From the NCBI GenBank assembly GCA_911728435.2, contig OU452202.1, positions 13,557,135 through 13,621,134 on the forward strand: DNA of 64,000 nt. Reading direction: 5' to 3'. The position numbers and the translations under genes were made by a program. This document shows positions 11,263 through 26,200 of the stretch, one piece after another. Source of the stretch: Apoderus coryli. Taxonomy: Eukaryota; Arthropoda; Insecta; Coleoptera; Attelabidae. Below the pieces are notes generated by a model. That model ran no database searches and was not told the origin of the DNA. It saw only the letters and a program-made list of their open reading frames with translations. Numbering within the stretch: position 1 is the first letter of the stretch; every line of letters begins with the position of its first letter.

Positions 11263-14200
11263 CTGTAAAAGTATTTGATTTTAAATGGTTTAAATAAAAT
11301 AATTATAGAAATCTACGCTTTTTTAAGTCACCTAATTGTTGAATTGTGTATACAAAATTGTCGGTCGAGCATTTTTCGTGGCAGAAGACGATATCAATGG
11401 ATGGATAGTTATTTAGGTAGAAAACCTTTTATTTTGACACGTTTTCGCCATATACAGGGTGTTTTAAAAAGACGCGGCAATATTTAAGGGTGTGATTTCT
11501 CAGGTCACTTTATAAAAAAAAGTTCCCACAAAGGTACGTCCGGAAATGCATTGTTTCCAAGATACAAGGTGTTAAAGTTTTTTGGTAAGTAACGGTTTTT
11601 TTGAATTAAGTCAAATATCTTCTTACCGATTTCTTTGAAATTTGACAGCGTTGTTGCTAGAAATAGGGAGCATATATGGCCCTAACTAGATGAAAATTAT
11701 TAAGTCCAGTGGCGTTAGGGGAAGAACAAAAATTATTGAGAAAAATATGTACGCCACTGACTGTAATTTGATTTCGATATTGGCTTGAGATAAAGCAACT
11801 AAAACTACAACTTATTTATGTTTTGTAAATTTTTCACATGTTGCTTCGTTTACGAGATAAAAATTTAAAACATTTTTCAAAATACTAAAAATATTTGCGA
11901 AAAATTCAACTAAAAATAACATTAATATTTCGAAGCAAGATAAAAATAAATAAACAAAATTATGCATAATACAAAAAATTACAAAAACTGTGGAAAGTGA
12001 CCTCTAGCAATCCTCATTGACTGGGCGAACTCTGTCAAAAATACCAGGGTCGTTTCGAATCGAATTACACCCAGCAATAATGCGATCCCTTAGATCCTCC
12101 ATATTTTCCACACGATTAGCGTAAACTAAGGACTTCAGGTGACCCCACATGAAAAAATGCAAATCCGGGTATCGTGCAGGCCATAAGTGAAGACCACCGC
12201 GGCGAATCCAGCGATTTTGGGTTAGCTGAACAGACATTGAGTTAGCTGAACAGATAAGTATGGCCATTGGCCATGATTGAACTGAAACTCGCCCAATATA
12301 AAAGAAATATAGGCCTTTATTATTATTATTATTATTTCCGTATGTTCCACAAGAAACCCGACGAAAATGCGCTAGTGCACCATCGTGCATAAACCACATT
12401 GCATTTCTTATTGCCAATGGCACGATTTCCGGAAATCCAGGAAGCGTGTATTCCAGAAAGTTGCGTTATACCTCTGCCGTAAGTCTTTCTGATAGGAATA
12501 CGGGTCCAATTAAGCAGTCACCCACAATTCCAATCCAAACATTCAACGAGAACTGATGTTGAAAGGGATCTTCACACCATCAATGATTATTATAAAAATT
12601 CCTTTTTGCATTTCTTGAAAAACTCGCTTCATCAGTAAACAAAATCAGTAGTTGAGGAATTGCAACAATTTTGTGTAAAAGCCATTGACAGCCATACGTG
12701 GAGGAAAATCATCATCATCATATGTATTATATTTTCTGTCTTAGAAAAGCGATTTTAATTTAAAAACCCATGTCAATTAAAACTTTCTCTGATAGCCAAT
12801 CGGGCATAAAAGCTCATCAAGATCCACATCAAGAATGGAATTGAATTGTCAAAACAGACTTTCAAATATCCGGAAAAGCAATAATCCGCCTCTGGTCTGG
12901 TTTGTTGGCCATTTCAACTGTCTTGCAAAAGAAGGCGCTGAAGTGGAACTTAACGGATCATGCTTGGATGATGACAAAATTTCAGAATTTTGTGGAAGAC
13001 CATCCATGGACACCCTCGAATTTATTAATCCATGTAAATCAAGTACACAAGTCACTGGGGTTTGAATAATCGTCTTTCAAGGGTGGACCTATCGGAAAAC
13101 TCCTCCTGCCCAGCCGTAGCTATAATTAGATTTGCGACATTCAGTGAAGTAGGCCTTACACCAGCTAGTGTAAAAGGAAGCAGAATTATCGAATTCATTA
13201 AGAGGAGTATTAAGTTTGCCTCTCATCAGCTGAGCCACCGTTTTTATGATATAAGGTTAACTACATAATACAATGATATTAGGTTAACACATCTTATCTT
13301 ATTTGTCCTATGAGATACTTCATAGATTTTTTACCTGAGGTATATTTAGCTTTTTCTTTTCGTCTTCTTGTGAAAATGTCGTTGATGTTCTGAATTCCTT
13401 AAATTCGGACGTACTCGTACTAGGGAAACTATGATTTGGAGGAACGATGGATACCTTCTTCTTTTGCTTATTTAGTAAAGTTTTGTCGACTGCTACGAAA
13501 TCGGTGTCGTGTACATCGTGATATTTTGGTGCCAATGGATACCTAAAACATATATTTCTGTAAAAATGTGGTAACAATCATATTTTAAACTTCGTAGATG
13601 TAGCTGAAAGAGCTAAACGCTATATCAAAGACTGAGTTTCAGAAGTGGATCAGGATTGGAACGCATAAGCGTACAATAACTAATGGGGAGTACTTTTAAG
13701 AGCATATAACATTAGTATTAGCAGTTTTTTATTAGAGAGATATTGCGGTCGCAAATAAGCTCTAGCAGTATTAAGGTTAACCTTAATTTGACATCTGAGC
13801 ATGCGCATTTGATATTAAAATAAGGTAGTGCTTGATTTAATAGAGAGTTATTAGAACTTTTAAATAGTGGCATGCACTATTAAAGATTCATCTTAATTTA
13901 TTACTAACCTCGCTTTTAAATCGTTTTGATTTTTTGAAATTGTTATTTTGGACAATGTTTTAATTAACAGAGAATTTTTAAATAAAACTAAATTTTAATA
14001 AGAATTATTATTTTAATTCTATTATTGTTATTATTTCCAATAAACTAACCTAACAAACTCACTACTGTATTCAAAACATCGAAATAAAAAAAAAGTTGCC
14101 AGAGCTGAGATTCAAACCCAGGACCTTCCGTATGCAAAGCGCACGCTTTATCAATAACCCCAAAAACCCTTGAATGTCTTAATTTTATTCTATTAAGAGT

Positions 14201-17200
14201 TATTAGTTCCAACTAAAAATTTCTCGAGAATTATGGAGTCAAATATCAAAAGTAACCTATGCTTCCAAATGATTGCTGCCAAATGCTATTTGAGAATTTG
14301 AAGGTTGGTTTCATCCTAGGACTACCCCAAACTCATATACCAAAATTTAGCTCAATTGGTTACAGCGTTTAGGTGCTCTCGTGGAAGAATACATACAGAC
14401 ACACAGACAGACAGACTTCTGTCTGGAAATGGTCTTAATCGTTTCGGTGACTTCAAAATGGCTATATCTGTCTTTATCTAAGCGGGAAAGTATAATAATG
14501 AAGTTATATAAATCGAAATAAAACAAGCTGCCAAAAATACGTTGTCAAGAACGTTAAGTGCGCCAAACGTCTAAATGAGGCCAGGTGTTATTCTTGCACA
14601 AATAGCGACAGGCAATAGGTATCCTTAATAGTTAACCCAAGTGGGCATGCGTACATGTCAAAAGAAGGCTAGTCTTAATAGTGCCTGTCCTTATTGCGCG
14701 TCCAATAACTCTCTATAAGTCAAGCACTATCCTTACTAAAATTTACCTTAGTTTAAACTCAAAATAAGGTTTAACTTAATACTGCTAGAAAATAGAATAA
14801 TATATTTTTATTTTTGATTGATTAAAATAAAACTTACCTACTAGAACTATGCGGACATGTATTACTTTTAAGTCTTGTCTTTTTCCTTTTTCTAAAACAC
14901 GTGGAAGGACACGCGCACAACAGTACACGTATTAGGCAGCATAATAGGCCGCACGCTATTAGCGTAGGTCCAATTAAACGCAACTCCAATGTCTTGAAGC
15001 CTTTCTCACCAGTGCCAACGAAAAATATGACACTACCTGTGTAAAAAGTTTATCATTAGTAGGTACGTAATATTAGGAAGAAGAGTTAATCAATCTCAAT
15101 TTAATCTATTGTAGAATGGCACAGGTTATTTAAAATTAAATGCATGCTTGCACAAAATTTGAATACAATTATTTCTAAGGATGGACATATATACAGTGTG
15201 TCCAAGATAAGAATGGAATAGCATTGGAACCCTGGAAACGGTAGGAGTTACAATGTTGGTTAAATTAGTTGTATAATTTAAACGGGGTTTTCAAAAGTAA
15301 ATTAACTTTAGCCGTTTGCAAGAATTTTTGAAAAAACGATTTTTTGCGATTTTACTTTTTATTTATTTCTGACATTATTTTTACAGATATAAAAAAATTA
15401 AAACCACTTTGTCATTGTTACTTTTTAATGAGAATAAAAGAGCGTTTACAAATTTTCACTACGACGTTTTGTTTCTGAAAAACCATCATCACCTTGTTTT
15501 TTTGATATACGGCCCTGGATTTTTTATTGTTAAATTTAAAGCCATTTTCAATTGGAAAATAGCGTAATGGTTTAAACAAGTTTTCAGTGTTTTTAGCTGT
15601 TATTTAAAATTATTCAAGAAAAATCGCCATAGTTTGGCACTTATTTTGCATAAAACGTAAAACCTTCATCTGAGAGAGGCGTTTTTTAAAAAAGGCACAA
15701 TAATTTTAACAATTAATGAATTGCTTGTTACATAATGAAGACTTTTAGTTTTGTTGGAAATTTGTTTCACACTACCATGCTTTCACCAAACGGGCCGTTT
15801 CGTTGATCCACAACTCATCACAGAAAAAAATTACTGTACTGAGACACAAATTGATTGTCAAATAATAATAAATAATTATGAGTAACGTCGAAAGCATGTT
15901 TTTGCAAAGCCTACTACTCTGCATTCAGTCAGTTAAGTGCAAGACTATGGAGATTTTTCTTGAATAATCTATAACAGCTAAAATCACTGAAAACTTGTTT
16001 AGACCATTACATGTGATATACCACCTATTTTCGAATTGACAATGGCTTTAAATTTAACAATCCAGGGCCATATTTAAAAAGTTGATGATTAAAAGAAATG
16101 ACCGCTTAACCAGTTTCTATTTTCTTAACGTAGGAATTAAATGCGACTCAATCAAAAAATGAAGTTTTTAATTCAATAAATTCTACTATATTTTCTCAAA
16201 ACTTGACAACTTCAAAATTAACAATAACACCACAATATACGATGTAAAAAAAAAAATAATATCTAATATTTTCAAAATATATGAAGTGTATTTTTAACAC
16301 CCTCCCCCCGCATTTGACATTTTCGCAACACATCAAATCACATCGTTGTCAAATCTTCTTGGAGAACCTTTCTTCCACTTCTTGTGACGATATTCTTACT
16401 TTGACTCTCGTCTTTGGCCATCCGGTTAGGTTCCTTAAGTTGAAGTTTTTAATTCAATTAATCAAACTAAATTCTACTATATTTTCTCAAAACTTGACAA
16501 CTTCGAAATTAACAATAACACCACAATATACGATATGTAAAAAACAATAATAATAATTAAAAATTAAAAGGATTTCATGTCCGTAAATATAATAAATGAA
16601 AAAGAATTTAATAGCAAACGGACTAAAATATTGGTTTTACCTACACAAGGAATTTTGTTTAATTTAACAGGGCCTCAGTCTAATAATAATATTTTCAAAA
16701 TATACGAAGTGTATTTCTAACAATGATGGTTTTTCAGAAACGAAAGGTCGTAGTGGAAATTTGTAAACACTATTTTGTTCTCCTCAAAAAGTAACAAGAA
16801 AGTGGTTTTATTTTTTTATATCTGTAAAAATAATGTCACTAATAAATAAAAACAAAAATCGCAAAAAATCGTTTTTTCAAAAATTCTCGAAAACGGCTAA
16901 AGTTAGTTTAATTTTGAAAAAAGCATTTTAAAGGTGTTTAAATTATACAACTGTCCTCTAATTTAACCGACATTGTAACTCCTACCATTTCCAAGATTCC
17001 AATGCTATCCCATTCTTATCACAGCTTGGACACAGTGATGTAAGTGAGGTATTTTATTTGAGGGGATTAAGCTCTTAACAAGCTAGATTTGTAATATAAA
17101 ATAGACGGTACTAAACACCAAAAAAATATGTTCCATGTTTCTGTGAAAAACATTAGTACCTATACAGGGGTATATTAAATATACGAAATCTTTGTTCAAT

Positions 17201-20200
17201 ATGAAGCTTTTCTACATTTAAACGTTTAATTGTTTCATTAATTTAGGTGAGCCCGGGTCGTATCACGATAGGTAATTTTTTTCCATTCAAGTGTATTTAT
17301 ATCATAGTTAAATAGCGGGAATTGGAAAGGATCTTACCAATTGCAGTTGTTCCTAAACCAACATACAATAAAGCGTTTGCAGCGGCACTTTGTTGATAGA
17401 CACTAAATATGTCGTCATCTTCTGAGCCTGCCCCATAGGAAGCATCATGTATCTGAAAAGAAACAGTAATATCACATTTTTTTCTACGCATCAAATTGTT
17501 TAATATCCATTGAAAGTCAAGAATTTTAAATATTAACAACACGCCGTGATCTAAATGCAATCCTAGGGTAAGGTCATTTCAGCTTATAAGATGTTATCGT
17601 TGGATGGAAAGGATTGAAAGCAAAAATGTGCAATTTTTAATTTAATATATTTCTTGATTTAATATAATTTCCTACATTATTATCCGATAATCCTCCAATA
17701 ATTTTATACCAACTTTGCCATGATTTCACGAAACTTCTGCAACATACTGTTCCACGGCTGCAATAGCTTCTTCACACAACTATTCGGTCCACGTAAGAAT
17801 CGTTTGAGGTTTCTGAAGAGATAGTAATCGCCGGGAGCCAAATCTGGATGCAATAATATCCAGAAATAAGTGTTTTACCTTTTGTAAAATAATCAATTAA
17901 TAAAATCCCTTTTGAATCTCAAAAAAACTGATGTCATAAACTTTTTTGGCGATCGTTTTTATTTCACTTGTTTTGGAGCTGAACAAACAGCTTTAATCTA
18001 CTGCGAACATTCGTGTTTCAATTTAGGATTATGGTGGAAGCTCCAATTCTCATCCATAGTTATAAATCTATGCAGAGCATCCTTAAAACGTTCCAAGTTC
18101 ACAAATTCAATTTCGAGTTTTTCAAGAAATGCAATTATTTTCATAATGCAAATGCGCATGTGATAGTAGAAAATCCTTTTCAACATCGGATCTCGTTGAA
18201 CGTTTGGATTGGAATTGTGGGTGACTGCTTATTGGGTCCGTATTTCTACCAGAAAAACTTACAGTAGAGGTATATAACACAACTTTCTGGAATACACGCT
18301 TCCTGGATTTCTGGAAAACGTACCATTGGCAATAAGAAATGCCATGTGGTTTATGCACAATCGTGCACCAGCGCATTTTAGTCGCGTTGCTCGTGAGTTT
18401 TTAACAGAAACATGCGGCTGCAATAGCTTCTTCACACAACTAATCGGTCCACGTAGGAATCGTTTCAGGTTTCTGAAGAGATAGTAATCGCCGGGAGCCA
18501 AATATGGATGCAATAATATTCACAAATAATTGTTTTACCTTTTGTAAGATAATCAATCAACAAAACCCCTTTTGCATCCCAAAAAACTGATGTCATAACC
18601 TTTTTTTGCGATCGTTTTGACTTCACTACTGCGAACGTTCGTGTTTCAGTTTAGGATTATGGTTGAAGGTCCAAGTCTCATTCATAGTTATAAATCTATG
18701 CAGAAAATCGGATTTATTCTGGTTAAAACGTGCCAATTTCAAACAATAGCTTTTTCATACGTAATTCTTCATGTAAAATATGGAGTACTCGTTTGTCTGA
18801 GATGCCTAAATTTGGATTCTGCCACTGGTTAATAGCGACTTCTATTACGCTTTCAATGTACCGCTACTTTTCAATCAACCAATATTTTTTTCTGATGATG
18901 ACTGGAACTTTAATATACTAAAAATGATTTAACACTATTTATTATTTACCCTATTCCGTTTCCTCCATCTGTGGTGCGCCTCTGTTTGCTTTATACGATG
19001 GAGCCGCGCCTCTTCGGAGATGGAACAGCGTCTTCCACGTTCCCGTTCCTGCCAGGCCGCCCTACCTTGGGAACACTGCGAAGGAAAAATAAATACATAA
19101 ATAATGAGGATCTATGCCAGAAAAATAAATTTGTACCACCTAGCTAGATAAACAAACAATGAAACAGTCGTAGCCAGTTACAATTAGGGATGCACAAAAA
19201 TTAAAATACATCGATATATCGAAAGTCGACGGAAGCGATGTAGGTACTTATTCAATGAAATCTATCGATATTTCGATGTAACGACACAAATTGAAAAATA
19301 CGTATACAGGGTGACTCATGAGGAACAAGTCTAATGCTAGCGTGACATATTCTTAAAAAAGATCAACTGCCTGTGTTGTTTATTTTATTAGCTGCCTCAT
19401 TAATACGGCGCCGTTCGGTTTTGCATAAACCTTCGTCTCTATGCAATTCTAGTAAATAATTAAAATGAGTTAAATCCGGGGACCACGGAGGTCACGAAGT
19501 GGGACCAAGTCGACCGATTCATCTGTTTGGATAAGCTAGATCACTTTGCATGCTTATAATCATCTTTTTGAAATTTACTTACGTGTTGCCATTTGTAGCT
19601 ATAGTTTTCTTAATTAATGTGTTTATTTAAATTCTTGAGAGTGTTGAAATGCTAAATTCTGCGTTGCCCAAAATAAATTTTATACAATTTGGATTGGAAT
19701 TTACAGTTTGGAAGAGGAAAAACTTTTTTATTTCTAGATTTAGAAGAAAAAGTCATTCTTTATAAAAACGTCTGCTTGTGTTGAAACTACGATTTCGAAT
19801 ACCAAATTTACGATTACTATACAGGGTATATCAAAAAAACATTTTTGATGATTTTGATTTTTTTGTTTTTTTTTTAATTTTATGGAAATATTTTCAAAAC
19901 CGTAATTTATTACACCAATTGTGCAAAAAAAATTGTCAAAGTGTTCATAGCTACTATTAAAATAATAAAATATCAAGTAGCCTGTTCTAAAATAATTAAT
20001 TTGTTGACAGTTGTGTAATTGATTTTCTCATAAATTTGCATACCTAATATTGAAATTAGAAAATGCTTACCTTAGAACAAAGAATTTATATTGTGCGAAG
20101 TTATGGTTTATAGGACATGAAAAATGCTATGTGGCAGTTCTTCGAGAATTCCATGAGATATCCTGATGCTCCTCACGGACGTGGGTTTAAAAAAATTGTA

Positions 20201-23200
20201 ATAAAATTCATGAGAACTGGAAGTGCTTTAAACAAAAAAAGGGAGAAACAAAAGTATGATGAAGATGATGCTGTAACTGTAATGACAATGGATTCGGTTA
20301 GAAATTTTCCCAATCTGTCTTTAATTTAATTTAATTTGGTAATGGGAGTAAATCCCTATTACAAAAAATATTAAAATTCAATAAAATTCGTCCGTACAAA
20401 CCTCAATTTAATCAGTTTCTGGAAGAAAATGACGACATGAAGCGTTTGGATTTTTGTCTGGGAATTGGGGAACGGAAACGGACTAATTAATTCCAAAAAT
20501 TGTCGCTATTGGTCCCGTGACAACCCTAATTTTCGTATCCGCTGGAGAAGACATAGTATTGGCGAGAAGTTATCGTGTGGTGTGCTATGTTTTACAATCG
20601 AATCATTGGATCATATTTTATTTTATTGAAAACAGTTTAAATCAACACACTTATTTGCACCTTTTTTTCTGCTCAATTGCAAGAAATTCCTTTAGCTGAT
20701 CGAATAAAATTACACTTCCAACAAGACTGCTGTCCAAGTCATTTCACGATAATTGTTCGTGATTGGCTAAATCATCAGTTTCGGAACAAATCGTTTGGAG
20801 GGTATGGGCTAAATTAGTGGCCACCTAGGAGTCCCGATCTCATAATTATGGACTTTCATTTGTGGGGATATATGAAGCAACATGTGTATAGAACCAATTT
20901 CAATAATAATTTAGATCTCTTGAAAGAAATAAGAGAAGTCATTGCAAATTCGGAATTGCTATCGGGAATTCAGATAACGAGTTGAACTATGCGCTGAACT
21001 CGGTGGTACCACGTTTGAATAGGACTTTATTGATTTTATTATTTTATAATTTATGATTGAATAAAGTCTTAGTAAGAAAGCAACAATAGTTGTTTGTTTT
21101 AACGTAAAATTAATTTTAAACCAAATAAAAAAAAATGTTATTTATGATTAACCCTGTATAGTAATCACAAATCTGATATTTAAAATTGTAGTTTTGACAC
21201 AATTGGTATAATAAATCACGGTTTTGAAAATATTTTCATACAATTTAAAAAAAACAAAATCATTAAAAATGTTATTTTTGATATACCCTGTATAGTAATC
21301 GTAAATTTGGTATTCGAAATTGTAGTTTCGACACAAGCAGACGTTTTTATAAAGAATGACTTTTAAATCTGCAAAAAATAAGTTTTCCCTCTTACAAACT
21401 CTATCTGTGGACACATTGTATGTATAATAAGATTTCTGGAACCTACTGAAGAATTAAATCTAAATGAATGAAACAATATGATGAAGGAATGGGTGGATTT
21501 ACTTAAATACTCCCAAAACCTTCTATCGAGCGTTATTTAATGAACTTTTGGATAAACCAATTAACAGTATTATGAAAAAAGCTGAATTGTTTATTCCTAG
21601 TTAATCTATTTGTAATCACTTTGAAATAATTGAACTTTATAAAGACGACTTAGATAAGGACCGTTTAATTTTGCATAGGAACATATTATATACTGCTTGT
21701 AGTCTGCCGGCAACATAATATACAGGATACAGGGGTCAGTAAAATAATGTAACGGGCGACTATTTTTAAAATGGAACATTTTGATAAGAAAATCCGACAC
21801 ACGTCAGTTTTGATTAATACTTGTAGCCTACCTACTTTGCAACCCCTATTACTGTCGTATACAACCCGCATTTTCTCAAACATTTTCTTATGTTACCTCC
21901 CACATGCAGCAAATCAAAAGTGCCCCAAAGAATAGGGGTTGCAATTTTGAAACAAACATAACTTAGATGGTAGCGCCGCCAATCAATCAATATTGACGTA
22001 TCTTGGCTTTTATTTTAAAGATTTACCATTTTGAAAATAATCGCTTGTTCCGTTACTTTACGGGACACCCTGTATAAATAAAACGTTCAATGACTGAAAT
22101 GCAGTTTCAGTGTTAAGAGGTATTATTGTGCACGAAAACATTTCACCGTTTAACCCTGATCTTACCGAAACCGGGTCAGCCATCCAGCAGCAATCCAGAG
22201 ATATTAATGAAAAATGTGAGCTACGGACATTTTTCTTAATATCACTGAATTTCATGGCAATTATATGGCGGTATTCCGTGACTTCTCCTATTGTACGATG
22301 TAATATAACATGCTAATGTCATTCAAAAAAAAAGTAATTGGTTATTGTAAAAAGGAACAACAAACAAAGTACGTATGGTTGAGGCGTTGTCGATGGCTAG
22401 GGTTAACAATGTGTAAGGATAATAAATAATAAGTTATGATTATGAGTCCATCGTCCATCGGGTATTGTATCGCTGTTAGGCTTATTCGGCGAAAGAATCT
22501 AATTGTAGGAAGTAATTAGAGCTCCAATAACAAAATTACAATTATAAGTTACTTTGACCCAAAATGTAAATAATTACAATTACAAATTAATTTGGCCTAA
22601 AATGTAATTATAATTACAGTGACAAATTACTTTCACCCAAAATGTAATTAATTACAATTACAAATTATTTTGGGCCAAAATGTAATTAATTACAATTACA
22701 AATTACTTTGACCCAAAATGTAAATAATTACAATTACAAATTAATTTGACCCAAAATGTAATTATAATTACAGTGACAAATTACTTTCACCCAAAATGTA
22801 ATTAATTACAATTACAAATTATTTTGGGACAAAATGTAATTAATTACAATTACAAATTACTTTAACCCAATATGTAATTAATTACAATTTCAAATTACTT
22901 TGTCCCAAAATGTAATTAATTAAAATTACAAATTACTTTATCGAAAATTGAAGTTAATTACAAATTAAAATTACATTGAATAGTTATTAATTAAATATCC
23001 ACCAATTATACTTACCCAGCTCTGCGAGTGATAGCTATAACGACAAAATTATGGTAACTTTTCTTCATGTGTCATTCTATTTTAAGGAAGTGAACAATTT
23101 TTATTGAAGGCTAGCTTGATTAATGTAATACATTTTTCCCACCATATTTATGTAGAGTTAAAATCCGCAAATAAAATGAAAAAGTAATATTTGAATCGTA

Positions 23201-26200
23201 CTAAATAGTCTTTTTTACTAAAACTATAGGACTATAAGTTTTATTTTGGACTGTCAATAAGTTTGCGAAAATGGTACTCAAAATTTGCAAATATCTCGAA
23301 AATCAACACCTTTTTACTAAGGTCGTAATTTCATTTTCTGATCAGCGCGAGCGCTCTAATGGATGACGTTGACTTTTTTGGCTCCCTGTATATATCAGAA
23401 ATTTTATTAAAATACTGGGAACGTACCAGTAGGTGCTGTGTCGTGATCTGCAATCGATTTAATGAATTCGATGATAGTATGATGTATTTTAAACCTCTTA
23501 ACCTATATATTTCCCAAGTGTACAAGCAGCTATTCAAGTACACACTTATATTCTCAAATAGGTTGAAAGCTTCAGCAATGTTAGGTTAATGAGATATTGT
23601 GGGTTGTACATATATCCATTCACATGTCTATAATGTGTATTCCATAAACAGGAAACCTAAAATGTTGCCCTATGCTATGTTATTACATTAAACGCAACTT
23701 AATTAGTTACCTAATCTAATTGACATGGAACGTATTCTTAGTCAGTTTCCTTATGACAATATCGCACATGTTCCAATATACGGGGTGTTTCAAAAAGACG
23801 CGGCAATATTTAATGGGGTGACTTTTTATGAAAAACAGTTCCCATAAACTTACGTCCGGAAATATCATCATGAAATATCTCCTTACCGATTTCTTTGAAA
23901 TTTGGCAGCGTTGTTGTTAGAAATAGCAAAGATTCATTGTGTACATTAATCTTTGGAAATAGGGACCTTATATGGTGACTGGACTTAATAATTTTGATCT
24001 AGTTAGGGCTAGGTAGGTAGGTTCAAAATGAGTGGGTCTGCGCCGGACCCTCCACTGCGACCACCGAGGGTTTAATGGTGCTCATACACAGTAAAAAAAA
24101 TCGCGTAGAATTTTACACGAAAAGTGGTCTATATAAGTCCACACCATTTCGTGTCTATTCTACACTGAGATTTGTGGTAACTACCGTCTACAATTGACAC
24201 AAACCAGTGTTATACATAACACACCATATTGTGTAAATTTTACACCAATTCGTGTTAAAAATATACTGAGCAGTGTAATCTGCTTCATTTATCCGTGTTA
24301 AATTTACACTAAACAGTGTTAAATAGAGTACACTGAAAGGTGTAATATATTTATCTACAGTAGGTATTAAGTATAGAAAAAAAATATTGGATTTTTATAT
24401 TATACACTCCAGGGTGTATAATCGTTCATTGTGCAGTGTAAATTTAAATATATTTAGTGTACAAGTAATGGGAGTGGTGTATAAAATAACACAGTGTCTG
24501 AGAAAGTAACACGGAACAAGCAAATAACTTGATTTTACACTGTAGTGTGTGAAATATTATTTTACCAAATTTGATTTCGTTACTAGGCCGGCACAATACG
24601 AATAATGGTGTAGAATTGTTACACACAAGGCGTTTACCACTCCGTCGTGTAATTATACACGGGATTTTTTTTTACTGTGTACCTATTCATATTTCACCCA
24701 GCATCTCAATCTTCTTAATGAAGTCGAATATTTTTCTGGGTGAGCTTTTTTTTACACTCGCGCTGGTAGAAGGGTCACTTCACCCAATATTGCAAATCTA
24801 GTTTTAGCTACAGCTGGACAAGGACACAGTAAATGTTCCGCCGTCTAATCATCCTCCAGACACAATCGGCACTCGGAATTTTCCAAGAGACCCAACCTCG
24901 AGAGATGATGATTAGTTAGGGCTATATAAGCTCCCTATTTCTAGCAACAACGCTACCAAATTTCAAAGAAATCGGTAAGGAGATTTTTGAATTAATTTAA
25001 AAAAACCGTTATTTACGTAAATAAATTGAGCATACAATAAATTTACATTTTAATATTGCATTAAAAAAAAATAATAAGCATAAAATCATAATTCATGGAG
25101 AATATACAGGGTGTCCCAAAAAACATTCCCCACCCTTTGGGGGTAAAATTTACGACCCAAAATAAGACGAAAATCACTTATGTCAAAATTTCGAAAAATG
25201 TCTCCATTTTGAATATTGAAATCAGACAAATCTTTCACTTGAAATTAATAATCTAAATCTGGTCATCCTTGATAAAAACAGATTCATGCAAGGAGAAAAT
25301 CTGCATCCTTATCATATAAAGCCGATTCAAGAATTGCATCCTGGGGATACTGAGTGGCGCTTATGATTTTGTAGATTTTTTTTAAATTGCCTGGACGCAA
25401 ATGAAGACATTGTTAAACAAGTACTGTAGAGTGATGAAGCCCATTTTAACCAGCAAGGACTGTTCAATCAGCACAGTTTGCATTGTTGGAATTACGAAAA
25501 TCTGCACCAAATTAGAGAATCACATAGGCAAGCACGCTGGAGTTTAAATGTGTGGCTTTGCCTGTTGGGAAATAGGATAATAGAACCACAGTTTCTACCT
25601 AGGATACCAAACGCCGAAAACTATGCCAATTTTTGCGATAACAGATTACCAACTCTTCTGGAAGAAGTTCCTTTAGTACAGCGGCGAAATATTGTATTTC
25701 AACATGATGGTGCACCTGCCGGTTATTCTCGAAACGTTTGAGAGATATTAAATCGACGTTTTCCCAACCAATGGATCGATAGTGGAGAACCTATTTCTTG
25801 GCCTCCTAGGTCCCCGGATCTCAACCCAATAGACTTTTGGCTTTGAGGTTATCTGAAAACCACGGTTTACCATGTCCTACCCAACAGTGAAGATGATGTT
25901 ATTGTTCGCATTTATGGAGCTTTACCACAAATTACAAACGAAGCAATAGGCCGTGTAGAAAACAATTATTGAATAAAATAGTGAGGATTTCGAACACTTG
26001 CCTTTGTAAATTGAAATGTTTTTGTTTTATTATGTGTTTAGTTAATAAATAATTTGAATTTGAACATTTGATTTTATTTTCGAAAATTACTTCATTTTAA
26101 TATTCACAATGGTCACAATTTAATAAGGAGACGTTTTTCGAAATTTTGACCTAAATGATTTTTGTTTTATTTTTGGTCATAGATTCTACCCTCAAAGGGT

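Noticed and set aside
12835..13268. Possible LINE RNase H scrap
   Set aside because: Only a VWFVGH...LAKEGAE-like string fits; neighbouring frames do not continue the domain.
22545..22970. Repeat array considered as a CRISPR array
   Set aside because: Units are contiguous and variable without unique spacers; this is a eukaryotic minisatellite.
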